Source of the DNA: Candidatus Cryptobacteroides intestinigallinarum | GTDB taxonomy: Bacteria; Bacteroidota; Bacteroidia; Bacteroidales; UBA932 | NCBI GenBank assembly: GCA_017694785.1 | Contig: JADIMK010000014.1 | Location: 1-45,197 of the forward strand | Direction: 5' to 3' | DNA: 45,197 nucleotides | Shown: positions 1-10,500 of the stretch, one piece after another | Layout: each line of letters opens with the position of its first letter | Numbering within the stretch: the first letter of the stretch is position 1 | Translations under genes and position numbers: made by a program | The notes under the pieces: generated by a model | Told to the model about the DNA's origin: nothing | What the model saw: only the letters and a program-made list of their open reading frames with translations | The model's database searches: none

Positions 1-42
1 CTCTGTCTCTCTTTCCGTACCCCTTCTTCCCGAACGGGATTG

Positions 43-73
43 CAAAGGTACACCTTTTTTCTTTCCCTCCAAA
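43..73 (-). promoter_or_regulatory. Bacteroidetes-type promoter firing leftward off the window
   Basis: On the minus strand a TTTG box lies at 73-70 and a TACCTTTG box at 50-43, separated by 19 bases. This matches the known Bacteroidetes sigma-ABfr consensus (TTTG, 19-21 bases, TAnnTTTG). It would start transcription near position 36 and serve a gene beyond the left edge. The sequence to its left is pyrimidine-rich on the plus strand, fitting a purine-rich leader. Confidence 0.6.
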
Positions 74-319
74 CTTTTTCCCACTTTTTTTTCATCTTTT
101 TTGCATCTTTTTTCCGACGAAAATCTACCTCCGATACCAACAGATTGTAGTTCAGAGACATACGAAAAACCAGCTATGAAGACTTTTTTCTCTCTTTTTT
201 TACTCTTTTTTTTCTATCCCAAGACATATAACCGGGAACCTCCCGGAACAATCTTTCCAAGACATCAAAAATAATTGTTCCTGACCCGCCGTTTCATTCT
301 AAAGACAAGCTTATGGAAC
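74..319. other. Intergenic stretch, no gene seen
   Basis: This stretch is AT-rich with long T runs on the plus strand. I see no credible coding region and no RNA gene. It separates a leftward promoter on its left from the terminator of the polysaccharide-utilisation operon on its right. Confidence 0.5.
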
Positions 320-367
320 AAAAATTCCGGGGGCAGACCAAGGATTCTTGGAAACTGCCCCCGGAAT
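320..367 (-). terminator. Strong intrinsic terminator of the leftward PUL operon
   Basis: A perfect 13-bp inverted repeat (324-336 with 355-367) encloses a second perfect 5-bp stem (338-342 with 347-351). On the minus strand the hairpin is followed by five T residues (324-320). It sits about 150 bases past the stop codon of the last gene of the leftward operon. The hairpin is strong enough to act in both directions. Confidence 0.85.
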
Positions 368-514
368 ATATTTTGGGAATGAATCTGCCCGATGTCATGA
401 GACCCCGATTGTGCTTTCGCAGATATCACTGTTCTCTAGCCTAAGGCCTCATTGCTTCTGACAGGCGAGATTACCTGAAGAGAATATATATCTGTTCCAC
501 TGCTCTCATCTGTC

Positions 515-2053
515 TCACTGCTCCGGATTCCATTGATAGAATGTCACACCCGGAATCTGGTTGTTGATTTCAGTCTTCGGGTTGAGATAGACAGAACATC
601 CGGTAAGATTAGTGAAGCTACAGTACATCGTGCCCAGGATAGACGGGCAATTATACAGATTGATCATCTTAAGGCTGGTGTTGTTTGCCAGATAGACATA
701 CATTATAGCTTCTCCTGTGATCTTTATGGACGTGGAGGAAGTCCCGTCTGCTCCTGTAAGGCCCAACAGATCCGGATAATAGTTATCCTTGGCCTGAAGT
801 GAGAGTGAATTTGATGCACTGTTCAGCTTCAAATCTTCAATAGGATTACCATCTATATAAGTCTTGCTGCTGTAAGTAATGTTTATGCCGGTATTTGACA
901 GGTCTATCTTCCGGATATTGTTGTTGCGGCAATTCAGGGTCTTCAAACCTGTGAAATACTCTATGCCGGTTATATCTGAGATATCCCGACTTGATATGTC
1001 AAGATCTGTAGCCGAAATACCGGTCTCCGTCACTTCACACTGAGTTCCCTCACCTTCTATGATGTAGGCATATGATGCAAGTGCCTTACGGAAATTAGCA
1101 TCTGGAATCTCAACATACACTGGTGAAGTACCTTTCTGGATAATCACAAAGGATGCATCGGACAGATCGGCACCGACAGGCTTCAGGACAACCATAGCTG
1201 CCCTGGAAGCTGCACTCGGAGATGTCTTTACGAGGAATGTCTCGACTCTCTCTACAAGCCCTGACGGTTCCTCTCCAGCATTGGGATCAGGAGTATATTC
1301 CAGCCATGAGGACATATTGTCAGGGACACTTACTGAATATGCAAGATTGGTATGCACCGTGACCTTTAGTACAGTTCCGGATGATCCTGCCTGATATTCC
1401 GGATTGTCCACCCTAAGTTCGGCCTTTCTGTCTTGGGTTATCTCAGCATAGGCAGTTGTCTCTCCTGCCGTAAAGCCGAGTCTGCAGATTCGGTCAGCAT
1501 ACTCGTCAGTAGGCTGTATATTGAAGTAGAACACATTGAGATCAAGGCTCTTTGACGAAGGGGACCCGACCTGTTCCACCCATTCAGCGCATTCGGCAGG
1601 TATCTCTACTGAGACTTCATCATTTGCACTGACTCTGACAGCAATCTGCCCTCCGGACATCGGGATTGAGAAGCTGTCCTTATAGAGTTCTATCGCATCA
1701 CTTGACTTCTGCATTATGTAGAGCTTCTCCGTACGGCTGCCGCACACAAAAGAAAAGACTTCTGTACGGCTTTCAATACCAGGATTCGGATCAGCCGTGA
1801 AAGTAACCGTCTCTCCGGACTTTCCTTCCTTGGATGAAGGATGGATCCAGGAAGTCTTGCCAATGAGTGTCCAGTCCCCGCTGCTTGTCACAGTGACAGA
1901 AGCATCACCGGACGGTTCTCCGGAATTGAGGAAAGACAGAGATGAGACACTTATCTCTATCTGTGAATTATCCTGCTCCACGTTCTCTACAGCCAAGTCC
2001 GAGCATGAGACTGCTGTCAGCAGAAGAGGAAGGAAGTATATTAATTTTCTCAT
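515..2053 (-). CDS. BACON-domain lipoprotein with C-terminal leucine-rich repeats
   Basis: Probable surface glycan-binding lipoprotein, 512 residues. I chose the start at 2053 (MRKLIYFLPLLL) because it gives a clean lipoprotein signal with lipobox VSC; the reading frame is open 36 codons further upstream but that extension is not signal-like. About three BACON-like Ig folds follow (roughly 30-310), with typical sequences such as SSGDWTLIGKTSWI and ending in ...YIMQKS / ITQ-type strands. The last 180 residues look like short leucine-rich repeats (TGIEYFTGLKTLNCRNNNI). BACON domains are known to occur in carbohydrate-binding or mucin-binding Bacteroidetes proteins. It is the last gene of the PUL operon, 58 bases after the GH18 gene. 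No catalytic domain is visible, so I infer a binding or spacer role rather than an enzyme. Confidence 0.8.
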   Translation of the reverse strand: MRKLIYFLPLLLTAVSCSDLAVENVEQDNSQIEISVSSLSFLNSGEPSGDASVTVTSSGDWTLIGKTSWIHPSSKEGKSGETVTFTADPNPGIESRTEVFSFVCGSRTEKLYIMQKSSDAIELYKDSFSIPMSGGQIAVRVSANDEVSVEIPAECAEWVEQVGSPSSKSLDLNVFYFNIQPTDEYADRICRLGFTAGETTAYAEITQDRKAELRVDNPEYQAGSSGTVLKVTVHTNLAYSVSVPDNMSSWLEYTPDPNAGEEPSGLVERVETFLVKTSPSAASRAAMVVLKPVGADLSDASFVIIQKGTSPVYVEIPDANFRKALASYAYIIEGEGTQCEVTETGISATDLDISSRDISDITGIEYFTGLKTLNCRNNNIRKIDLSNTGINITYSSKTYIDGNPIEDLKLNSASNSLSLQAKDNYYPDLLGLTGADGTSSTSIKITGEAIMYVYLANNTSLKMINLYNCPSILGTMYCSFTNLTGCSVYLNPKTEINNQIPGVTFYQWNPEQ

Positions 2054-2111
2054 GATACTATCATATATATTTAATTGTACTGATACTGTTTGGTATATTG
2101 CCGGATCATCA

Positions 2112-3551
2112 TTACCAGTCCTTTTCATGGTCGATTCCTGAATGTGTCGCGCCTTCATCATAAAGGATAGGGCACATCAGGTTGAACGTACTCTCATATC
2201 TTCCTGAAGGGACATTCGGATCGTCTGAAGTCCTAAGGTCATAGAATACCTGCACTCCATATCCGCCGCTGCGCACCTGTGAAGTCATGATGCTGCCGGC
2301 ACTGGCGAAGTCTGTCATATCCCATGGATATGGCCCCCACTGGTTTCTCTCCATACCTTTTATCGTCATATAAGCCTCACTCCATGAACCATAGCTGGAA
2401 AAATATGAATAGTCTATGAAATCTCCAGGTTCCATACCCTCGATATCTGTTTCAAAGCCCTCGGTAGCAGATCCTATGAAATACACAGTACAGAGCTTGT
2501 CCGGCATGATACGCTTGACTTCATAGCAGAGCTTGGCATAAGGCAGGGAGCCTGGATCTTCAAATCCAGGACGGTTGTGAGATGAATATTCGCCATACTC
2601 ATCATCGAAGTCAACTCCGTCCAGTCCGTAGGTTTCAACGACAGACTTGAGTTCAGCAGCGAAAGTCCTTATATCAGCATCTGTCAGATTTGCGAAGCCT
2701 ACTCCGTCATGGTCAGGCAAGACGCTCAGACTGACCTTCATGCCTTTGTCCTGGAGAGGCTTTATATATTTGTCTCTGCCGCTTAGGATGGCTTTGACAT
2801 TAGGGTTAAAGCTCAGATATGGCCGTCCTGTCGATTCATCGAACTTTATGTTCGCTGCAAATATGTTCACAATGTCGAAGAGAGGCTTTCCGCTTGTTGT
2901 CAATGTCCATTCACCGGCATTGAGGGGGTTGTAACCGTTGACCTCGACATATACTATCGAGACAATCCCTGAAGCCTTTGCTGCAGAAGGACGTTCACCC
3001 AGAGCCTTTATAAGGAAGTATGTTACCTTATCTTCTTCCGTTACAGTTACTTCCGGAGTACTGCATACCAGGGTGACAGGCAGGATATATGTCTTCCCTG
3101 TTTCCAGACCGTCCGGGACAATCTTCAGATCAAGGATATAGGATTCGCGGTCACCTGGTGCAACAGCTGCCACGCCCCGGTCTTCTAGGGTGAGGCATGA
3201 CTCAGGAAGAGCCTCGAAAGAGGTGCCGTGCTCCTGATTGTACGCTGTGGCAAGCGATCCATACATGGATGTGTTGAAAGTAAATTCAGCGATACTGCTG
3301 CATGTGTTGCTCAAAGCGGCCTGAAGATGTATGGTCACAGGCTCAGTCCGAATCTCCACGACTTTCATCCTTGGATTATCCGGGACTTTGAGAAATCCCT
3401 TTACAGCAAGAGTATTCTCAAGGGATGAAGGGTCAACATTACCCGGGATATCTATTGTCTCCGAACATGAATTCACGGAAATACCTGCTGCGGCCATTAC
3501 CGCTGCAACCAGAGGAATGCTTATGATTCCTTTCATATATCTTTTTTCCAT
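2112..3551 (-). CDS. GH18 endo-beta-N-acetylglucosaminidase with DUF1735, lipoprotein
   Basis: Predicted surface endoglycosidase that cuts between the two GlcNAc residues of the N-glycan core. It has a lipoprotein signal (Cys29 in VNSC), a DUF1735 domain (about 45-185) and a GH18 barrel (about 195-479). The GH18 catalytic signature DxxDxDxE is intact as DGVDFDDE at residues 311-318, so Glu318 is the expected acid/base. The same DUF1735-GH18 layout is known from the Bacteroides endoglycosidase of the high-mannose N-glycan locus. Length and signal are normal for that group. A second Met at residue 6 (3536) is an alternative start. It follows the DUF1735-LamG gene by 21 bases in one operon. Endoglycosidase activity is inferred from motif and context; chitinase activity is less likely next to GH92 and GH130. 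Confidence 0.87.
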   Translation of the reverse strand: MEKRYMKGIISIPLVAAVMAAAGISVNSCSETIDIPGNVDPSSLENTLAVKGFLKVPDNPRMKVVEIRTEPVTIHLQAALSNTCSSIAEFTFNTSMYGSLATAYNQEHGTSFEALPESCLTLEDRGVAAVAPGDRESYILDLKIVPDGLETGKTYILPVTLVCSTPEVTVTEEDKVTYFLIKALGERPSAAKASGIVSIVYVEVNGYNPLNAGEWTLTTSGKPLFDIVNIFAANIKFDESTGRPYLSFNPNVKAILSGRDKYIKPLQDKGMKVSLSVLPDHDGVGFANLTDADIRTFAAELKSVVETYGLDGVDFDDEYGEYSSHNRPGFEDPGSLPYAKLCYEVKRIMPDKLCTVYFIGSATEGFETDIEGMEPGDFIDYSYFSSYGSWSEAYMTIKGMERNQWGPYPWDMTDFASAGSIMTSQVRSGGYGVQVFYDLRTSDDPNVPSGRYESTFNLMCPILYDEGATHSGIDHEKDW

Positions 3552-3572
3552 AACAAATGATCGTTTTAAGGA

Positions 3573-4769
3573 TTATTTCCCTATCTCCGGAATGGACACA
3601 GATACCCACAGGAGGTTCGGATCATGTGCTGTCCCGTTGTTGCCGTACTTGGTATAGTCTGTAATTGTACTTCCCTGGCCTTCATCAAATTTCCAGTAGC
3701 CGATAAGGCCCTCGGACTCAGGTTCGACCTCATACTGGGCGGTACTTATCTCTTCCTGTGTGCGGACCTTGTTCCATACACGGCATTCGCTTATCATTCC
3801 GTCCATCTCTCGTCCAGATTCATAAGAATATCCGATATGGAAATACTGGTCACCTTTGGCTGATTTTCCTGGAGTCACAAGGTCAATGGTTCCCCAGTTG
3901 CCCATCACCTTGCTTGCTGCTATTTCGCCGTCAAAATAGACAGTGAGTTCTCCGGTCTGGGAATTTCCTGTCACAGCGATATGTGTCCATTTGCCTGGAG
4001 TAAGAGCACAGACCGATGTCGCATCACCTGCCTGCGGCAGATTTCCTGCAGGGGTTACAACCTGAAGCTGGTTCGGTTCAAGTCCGTTGTCACTGATCCT
4101 GATCAGCAGCTTGCCTTCCATTCCCATGACTGTCTGGATACCAGGAAGGAACTGACGTACATTGATAAGTGCTTCCAGAGTAAAATCCGTGAGGCTTCTG
4201 AAAGGATCTGCACTGGCAGCGCCTTCCTTGAATGACGGGAATTCTATGTAATTTGACTTCTCGAGATCAGCAACTACATTGATCAGAGAACCGCCCCTGA
4301 AGACATAGTAGACAGTCTTTGCAGAACTGAGCACTTCAATGCCAGAAGAAGCGATGGTGACAGGCAGGACATAGCCCTCCTCCAGAGACAGGTCACCGAG
4401 GCCTGAGAAATGCAGGTCTACAGGGGATGACTCTACGGTACCTTCTGCGATTCTTGATGCTGCAGAAGCCATGGACCAGTTCGCATCAGGCAACAGGATG
4501 GCATCGTCATGATATATCGCATTATATACTTCGACCAGAGACGGGTCGGATGCGAATGTCACTTCCACGGTCTTGTCGACCGGACGGGCTACCGAAGCGG
4601 TAATTGAGAAATCAAGAGAAGTGAGACTCGGTTTGAGCACTGTGCTTGTGACCTGGTCTCCGGAGATGAACACCTTGTTGTCATATGTCCACTCCCTTTC
4701 CTGGCACGAAGAAGCGGCAACTGCTGCAAAAGCCAGGAACAAAGTTTTCAATATTTTGGATTTCATCAC
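3573..4769 (-). CDS. DUF1735 and LamG-like lipoprotein (surface glycan-binding protein)
   Basis: A 398-residue lipoprotein (MMKSKILKTLFLAFAAVAASSC, lipid on the Cys). The N-terminal part (about 25-165) resembles DUF1735, as in the following GH18 gene. The C-terminal part (about 170-390) is a LamG/concanavalin-like jelly roll, with typical strands such as GKWTHIAVTGNSQTGELTVY and the closing LIGYWKFDEGQG. Such proteins in Bacteroidetes PULs are mostly non-enzymatic binding proteins at the cell surface. It lies 4 bases after the GH18-like gene and 21 bases before the GH18 enzyme, so the three are almost certainly translated from one message. I infer that it helps capture the glycan; ligand unknown. 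Confidence 0.82.
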   Translation of the reverse strand: MMKSKILKTLFLAFAAVAASSCQEREWTYDNKVFISGDQVTSTVLKPSLTSLDFSITASVARPVDKTVEVTFASDPSLVEVYNAIYHDDAILLPDANWSMASAASRIAEGTVESSPVDLHFSGLGDLSLEEGYVLPVTIASSGIEVLSSAKTVYYVFRGGSLINVVADLEKSNYIEFPSFKEGAASADPFRSLTDFTLEALINVRQFLPGIQTVMGMEGKLLIRISDNGLEPNQLQVVTPAGNLPQAGDATSVCALTPGKWTHIAVTGNSQTGELTVYFDGEIAASKVMGNWGTIDLVTPGKSAKGDQYFHIGYSYESGREMDGMISECRVWNKVRTQEEISTAQYEVEPESEGLIGYWKFDEGQGSTITDYTKYGNNGTAHDPNLLWVSVSIPEIGK

Positions 4770-4773
4770 TGTT

Positions 4774-5856
4774 CTAACGGTTTGAAATAGGATTCATGAT
4801 TGATATTGCCCTGCGGACCTGCGCATATATGAGATCAGCATTGAAATATGAATTGCGTATGCTGCAGATTCCCAGGCCTGCGAGTTCCAGTCCCTCATGA
4901 GGTTCAGCGACGAGCCAAGCGATCTCAGATATGGCATCGACACTTTGGCCATCAGCATCATTGATATATCCGGACCCTGGCACTGAAGATGAGCCGGCAT
5001 CTGCCATCACAAGGAACCTGTCTGACGGGACACCGTCCATTTCAAGATTCCTGACCTCGCTCTCCACATCGTAGATGCTTTCTGCCTCCTCCGTATGTAC
5101 TGCCAGCAGGTCTGCGTTTTCAACGATTGACTTGTCTGATACAAGATAAGGATAATTGCTCTCAAGGATCAGCATCTTGTCTGGGTTTGCTGCAATCCAT
5201 CCGGACAATGCTGTCTCGAAAGCATTTTGACGGGCCGTCTCATACTCCCGTGCAGCATCCTCAAGATGTGAAAGTTCCAGAGGATCATACCATACAGAAA
5301 TGCCGTCAAAGCCATTCTCCTCACACATCGGAAGAATCTTGTCCATCCATGCAGAAATTTCTACAGCTGCCTCATCAGGTGTCATTTCCGCTGCCCCGTC
5401 TGCCGACTCTCCGGTTTCAGATGTGCCAGGTGCAGAAGCATAGTCGATATGATAGAGGACCTTGGTCCCCTTGGTACTCCTTACTGAAGCCATCTCGTCA
5501 AGTTCCCAGGCCTCAACCATATCAGGATACATCAGCACCACAGCATCCATGCTGTCCGGAAGGGCTGTCAGCCTGTCAGCCTGCCCTGAAGGGACAGAAG
5601 CGCTGTTGTCAAACCAGCCGACTGACAGCTTATGCGGTCCTTCCTTATATTCCTTGAGATTTTCAAGATATCTTGCATAAAGCTCAGGATACTGCTGGCC
5701 AAGTCCCTGGGAGTCTATTCCCATGGACTCCGGTACAGTCCAGTCCGAGCATGAGGCAACAGTCATCAGACCAAGCGCCGAAACAAACGCCGCAGCCTTG
5801 GAGACAGCCTTCCTTGCGCCATGCCAAGCCTTGTCATTCATATTTTTCTGTTCCAT
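4774..5856 (-). CDS. GH18-like lipoprotein lacking the catalytic motif
   Basis: A 360-residue lipoprotein (Cys36 in VASC) with a GH18-type barrel: KLSVGWFDN at the first strand, VVLMYPD, KVLYHIDYA, and FDGISVWYDP where the catalytic strand should be. The GH18 signature DxxDxDxE reads D184..S187.W189.D191 here, so both the middle Asp residues and the catalytic Glu are replaced. I infer a dead enzyme reused as a glycan-binding protein. Comparable GH18-like lipoproteins are known next to SusD in N-glycan loci. It begins 45 bases after the SusD stop and ends 4 bases before the LamG gene. Met6 (5841) is a possible alternative start. Confidence 0.78.
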   Translation of the reverse strand: MEQKNMNDKAWHGARKAVSKAAAFVSALGLMTVASCSDWTVPESMGIDSQGLGQQYPELYARYLENLKEYKEGPHKLSVGWFDNSASVPSGQADRLTALPDSMDAVVLMYPDMVEAWELDEMASVRSTKGTKVLYHIDYASAPGTSETGESADGAAEMTPDEAAVEISAWMDKILPMCEENGFDGISVWYDPLELSHLEDAAREYETARQNAFETALSGWIAANPDKMLILESNYPYLVSDKSIVENADLLAVHTEEAESIYDVESEVRNLEMDGVPSDRFLVMADAGSSSVPGSGYINDADGQSVDAISEIAWLVAEPHEGLELAGLGICSIRNSYFNADLIYAQVRRAISIMNPISNR

Positions 5857-5901
5857 TATTATTTTACTTTATATTATATTCACTGATATGACTCCCTGCT
5901 G

Positions 5902-7500
5902 TCAGTCTTTCTTTGCCCACCAGAGGTCTGTACCCATATTGTCCGGACCGCCCAGCATAGCCACAGCGTCACCCATATATGGATTGTTCGTATATTCGGC
6001 CTGAGGATAAGGCATCCTGCGGGCACCTCTTGAAGAATTCACGACAGCCGGATTCCTGTTGCCGGCTTCACTTGCCGGGAAGAGCTCCGGATAACCCGTA
6101 CGGCGGTAATCAGCCCAGGCTTCATTGCCAAGGATCCAGTTTGCTATCCATTTCTGGATGATTATCCTCTGCTGCATGTACTCGTCATCATGCCACTTGA
6201 CTGACGGCACAGTGAACGGCTCGACACGGCCATTCGGGTTCTGGTCAGTCCAAGGATCATCGTATGATACCGTGACCTTCGTATCCTGCGCCATATATGC
6301 ATCTGCTCCGTCTACTCCATACTGGGAGAATGAAAGACGTATTCCTTCCTCATAGAACTGCTGCGCATCTCCTCCCATGTCAAAGCCATACACGCCGGCG
6401 GCCTCTGCCTTCAGAAAGGCTACCTCGGCGGCGTTCATCCAGACGAGAGGTGACTGTGAAGTAATGTTTATGCCTGAATACTTATGTCCGGCCACATTGA
6501 TTGCCGGACGTTCTATGCCGCGGCGGATCCCGCAGTATTGCTGTCCAGGCCATTCGGAGTCTATGAAATAGGCAGATCTACGCGGATCCTGGTAGGCATT
6601 CATATAGCTTGTGATATCCGCTGAAGCATGTGATTCACCGCCTGTCCGGCAGGCATGGCCGTCGATATCGGCAACGTTGTACCATGCGGCAGCATATATC
6701 GGGTTGCCTGAAGTACCGAATGAGGAGAATACAGCCATATCCGATGTGCCGCTTATGTATCCTGCAGGACTTGCTGCCGTCTCTTCAGCCGCTGCCTTGG
6801 CAAAGTCCCTGTCAACATTGACGATACGCATGGCAAGACGCAGTCTGAGGGAATTGGCATACTTCGCCCACTTGGAGATGTCTCCGCCGTAGACATAGTC
6901 TGATGTAGCAGGAATAGCTGCCACAGAATATTTGACCAGGGTATCCACTGCTGCGCCCAGTTCATCGATCATTGTCTCATAGACGACCTTCTCCGAATCA
7001 TAAGGCACGGCAATCTGACCATCGGCACCTATCTTTGTATAAGGGATAGGTCCGTACGTATCCGCCACGCGGTGCATGACAGCGACTTTCAGTACATCTG
7101 CGATTGCAAGAGGCACAGGGTCGTCGGTAATGTGGTGAAGCTCAGTATAATTTGAGTAGAAAAGCGGGATGACCTGGTCACTGGCCAGGAATACGCGGGT
7201 CCAGTCATCGGTGGCATCGAACTGGGATATGGTGTAGCGCCATGAACCTGTGTCACCGAAATAGCCGCCCTGGGTGCAGCCCAAGAGGTTTTCCGTAAAC
7301 TGGGCCGTATTGACGTTGGTGGATATTACGACTCCTGCCATTCCGTTGAGAGCCGCCCCCATTCCGTAGCCGTCTGCCTCCATCTGTTCCTTGGAGACCT
7401 CATACGGGTTGGTATTTATCTTAAGATAGTTGGCAGTACATGATGTGCCGGCCAAAGCCGCAGCAGCCACGATCGCCATAGTTATTGATTTCATTTTCAT
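5902..7500 (-). CDS. SusD/RagB-family glycan-binding outer-membrane lipoprotein
   Basis: A 532-residue SusD-like lipoprotein that caps the SusC channel and delivers glycan to it. The signal ends in LAGTSC and is followed by YLKINTNPYEV, a typical opening of the SusD-like subgroup. Other hallmarks are the TPR-like helices around DVLKVAVMHRVADTYGPIPYT, and the C-terminal QKWIANWILGNEAWADYRRTGYPEL. Length is usual for the family. It starts 11 bases after susC, the fixed order of such pairs. Ligand specificity cannot be read from sequence; high-mannose N-glycan is inferred from the neighbouring enzymes. Confidence 0.93.
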   Translation of the reverse strand: MKMKSITMAIVAAAALAGTSCTANYLKINTNPYEVSKEQMEADGYGMGAALNGMAGVVISTNVNTAQFTENLLGCTQGGYFGDTGSWRYTISQFDATDDWTRVFLASDQVIPLFYSNYTELHHITDDPVPLAIADVLKVAVMHRVADTYGPIPYTKIGADGQIAVPYDSEKVVYETMIDELGAAVDTLVKYSVAAIPATSDYVYGGDISKWAKYANSLRLRLAMRIVNVDRDFAKAAAEETAASPAGYISGTSDMAVFSSFGTSGNPIYAAAWYNVADIDGHACRTGGESHASADITSYMNAYQDPRRSAYFIDSEWPGQQYCGIRRGIERPAINVAGHKYSGINITSQSPLVWMNAAEVAFLKAEAAGVYGFDMGGDAQQFYEEGIRLSFSQYGVDGADAYMAQDTKVTVSYDDPWTDQNPNGRVEPFTVPSVKWHDDEYMQQRIIIQKWIANWILGNEAWADYRRTGYPELFPASEAGNRNPAVVNSSRGARRMPYPQAEYTNNPYMGDAVAMLGGPDNMGTDLWWAKKD

Positions 7501-7511
7501 GATACGTCTCC

Positions 7512-10500
7512 TTAGAATTTAAGTCTGATGTTGAAACCTATGTTCCTGGTGCTCGGAAGCATGAAATAGTCTATGCCCTGATAGTAGTTGTCCATTGAGG
7601 CGACTGATTCAGGATCGAACGGAGCCTTGTTGTATATCATCCACAGATTGCGTCCCACAAGCTGCAGAGTGAGTTCGCACACATTATTCAACATCTTGCG
7701 AGGGAATGTATATCCGATGGAAGCTTCCTGAAGTCTCACGTTTGTGGCTGAATATGTGTAATACTGAGGCACAGGTGAAGACTCTCCGACTGTCTGGTAC
7801 CAGGACTGGGCGTTGACCAGATCACCATTGTTGATGAGCACTCCTCCGTTGTCCCTTGCAAGAGCCGAGGCTTCCGAGACACCGAAACCGTCGATCATTG
7901 CCTGAGTCTTTGAGTATACGATACCTCCGATTCTGGCAGTGATCAGGAACCCGATGTTGAAATTGCCTATATTGAAACTGTTGTTCCATGCAAGATTTGC
8001 CTTCGGGAGCACACTTCCGAGCTTGATATATTTGTCAGGATCGCTTATGTTCTCCTTGGTGACCTGACCTTTTTCATTTATATATATCATGCCGTTGCTG
8101 TCTCTCTTCAGGTCGACCAGAGAATACAGGTCTCCGAGAGAACCTCCTTCCCTGAGTATGAAGTGAGCCTGGTCAAGGCCTTCCATATCAAGCTGAGGGA
8201 TATCGAGACGCACACCCTCCACAACTACATTGTCTGCGAGAGACAGGATCTTGTTGTGGTTGGTCGAGAAGGTGAAATTGCTGTTCCAGCCGAAGATCCC
8301 CCACCTGTTGCTGAAGCCCAGTGCGAGCTCAACACCATTGTTCAGGACACTTCCGGACTGCACGTACATGTTTGACCATCCTGAACCTACAGAAATCTTA
8401 GGGTCAAAGGTCTGGTTGAAGGTAAGCGCATGATAATATGTCGCATCCAGATTGAAATACTTCAGGAAGCGCATCGTAAGACCTACTTCCCATGACGATG
8501 TCCTTTCCGGCTTGAGGTTGTATAGAGGATACTGTGTCTGGGTGTTCCATGAGGTATTGTCCGAGTTCCATGAATACATAGGATTTGCGATATATCTCTC
8601 GAACGGCACACCTACAGACGCATATGATCCGCGGATCTTCAGGTACTCAAGCATTTCAGGCATATTGCCGATGACCTCTGAGAGCACTACCGAAGCTCCG
8701 ACCGAAGGATAGAAGAATGACCTCTGGTTCGAATTCGGGCCGGCAAGCTGCGACGGCCAGTCATTTCTTCCGGTAAGTGTCAGATAATAGGCTCCTTTAA
8801 ATCCTATTTCAGCAGAAGCGAAGACAGACTGTGTCTGCTCCCTCCATCCTGACTGCAGACGTGATGTCTTGGACTGGCTGAGGTTCATCACATTGAACAC
8901 ATTGGCAAGTCCTGCTTTCTCGCCTTCTATAGTTCCGTCCGAAATAGGTCCCCTCACCTGAAGAAGATCCGAGCGCATGTCTGTGAATGAAGCACCGGCA
9001 GTAGCCTGCAGGCTCCAGTCCTTCCATGTCTTGTTTATGTTCACAAGAACATCTCCGTATATCTGCTTGTCCTTTGTATCTGCAACTGAGTAGAGGCCCC
9101 TGTCGGAAAGTTCCGTAAGGGTATTGTTGGTTGAAGCGTAATATTTTTCGGTATACTCGTTCTGCGAGTTGTCTATCCTGATCCTTCCGGACACACTGAG
9201 CCAGTCAAGTATCTGGTATGAGAGACCTGCATTGAGCATATACCTGTCCTTCTTGTTCTCGCGGAGATTGCGGTAGTTGATCCAGTAAGGGTTCTGCATG
9301 GTAAGTCCGGCTGCCCCTGCCGGCCAGTACTGGGTATAGAGGTTTCTCGAAGGATCCCATCTCTCGTACATCTTTATGTCTTCCCAGTCGTTTCCGAGAG
9401 GGAAAAGGTACGCTCCGACGATAGGGTTGCTGTAGGTTCCCTGATTGGTCATGTTGCGGTCGTCCTGGAGGATGTAGCTTGCTCCGATGTCAAACTTCAT
9501 CTTGTCCTTGAAGAACGAAGTAGTGTTCCTGACAGTGAAATTGTATCTGTCATACCTGTTGTTAGGTACGATACCCCTTGAATTGACGGCGGCAGCTGAG
9601 ACATACAGCTGGTTCTTGTCCGTACCGGTAGACAATGATATGCTTTCAGTGCCGGTCACACCTGTCTGATAATAGTCTTTGCCAGGATTGAATCCATAGT
9701 TGTTCCACTGGCTCAACGGATTTCCCCAGCTGTAGTATGAGGCTCCTGAAGACGACTGGAGATTGCCTGTACCGTACCTGTTCTGGAAACGTGGCAGGAC
9801 AAAAGGCGCAGATACCTCGGTATTGCTTGATATGGTGATTGATGTCTTGCCTGCCTGGCCCTGCCTGGTCGTGATGACGATTGCACCGTTGGCAGCATCA
9901 GATCCGTAGAGGGCGGCTGCGGCGGCACCAGTGAGGACCGTCATTGACTCGATGTCCTCCGGGTTGATATCGGCGACAGGATCTGTTGTTCCCTGGGAAC
10001 CGAACTCCGTACCTGCAGACTTTGCCGTCGTGTACATCGGGATACCGTCTATCACATAGAGGGCGTTCGAAGACTGTTCTATTGACTTCTGGCCTCGCAT
10101 GATGACCTTGGAAGCTCCGCCGACTCCTGAAGATGAAGCATTGATCACCAGACCTGCTACCTTACCGTTGAGCGAGTTGACGAAATTCGCATCCTTGTTG
10201 GTGAGAAGTTCATCGGACTTCACTTCCTGGACATTATATGAAAGGGCCTTCTCCGCCCTCCTGATGCCCAGAGCCGTAACGACAGTTCCTTCCATCATTA
10301 TGGAATCGTCTTCAAGGGTGACATTGAACACTCTCCGGCCACCTATAGGAAGCTCCACCGTCCTGTATCCCAGGCAGCTGATTTCTATTGAAGCTGAATC
10401 CATGCCTGCAGGAAGTTCGAATGAGAAGTTTCCGTCAAGATCGGTTCCTGCTCCCAGAGTAGTCCCCTTTACCAGGACTCCGGCCCCGATGACTGGGTTG

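Noticed and set aside
5127..5657. A 176-codon open frame on the plus strand
   Set aside because: It lies opposite the GH18-like lipoprotein gene, has low-complexity His/Pro/Gln/Ser composition and no recognisable domain.
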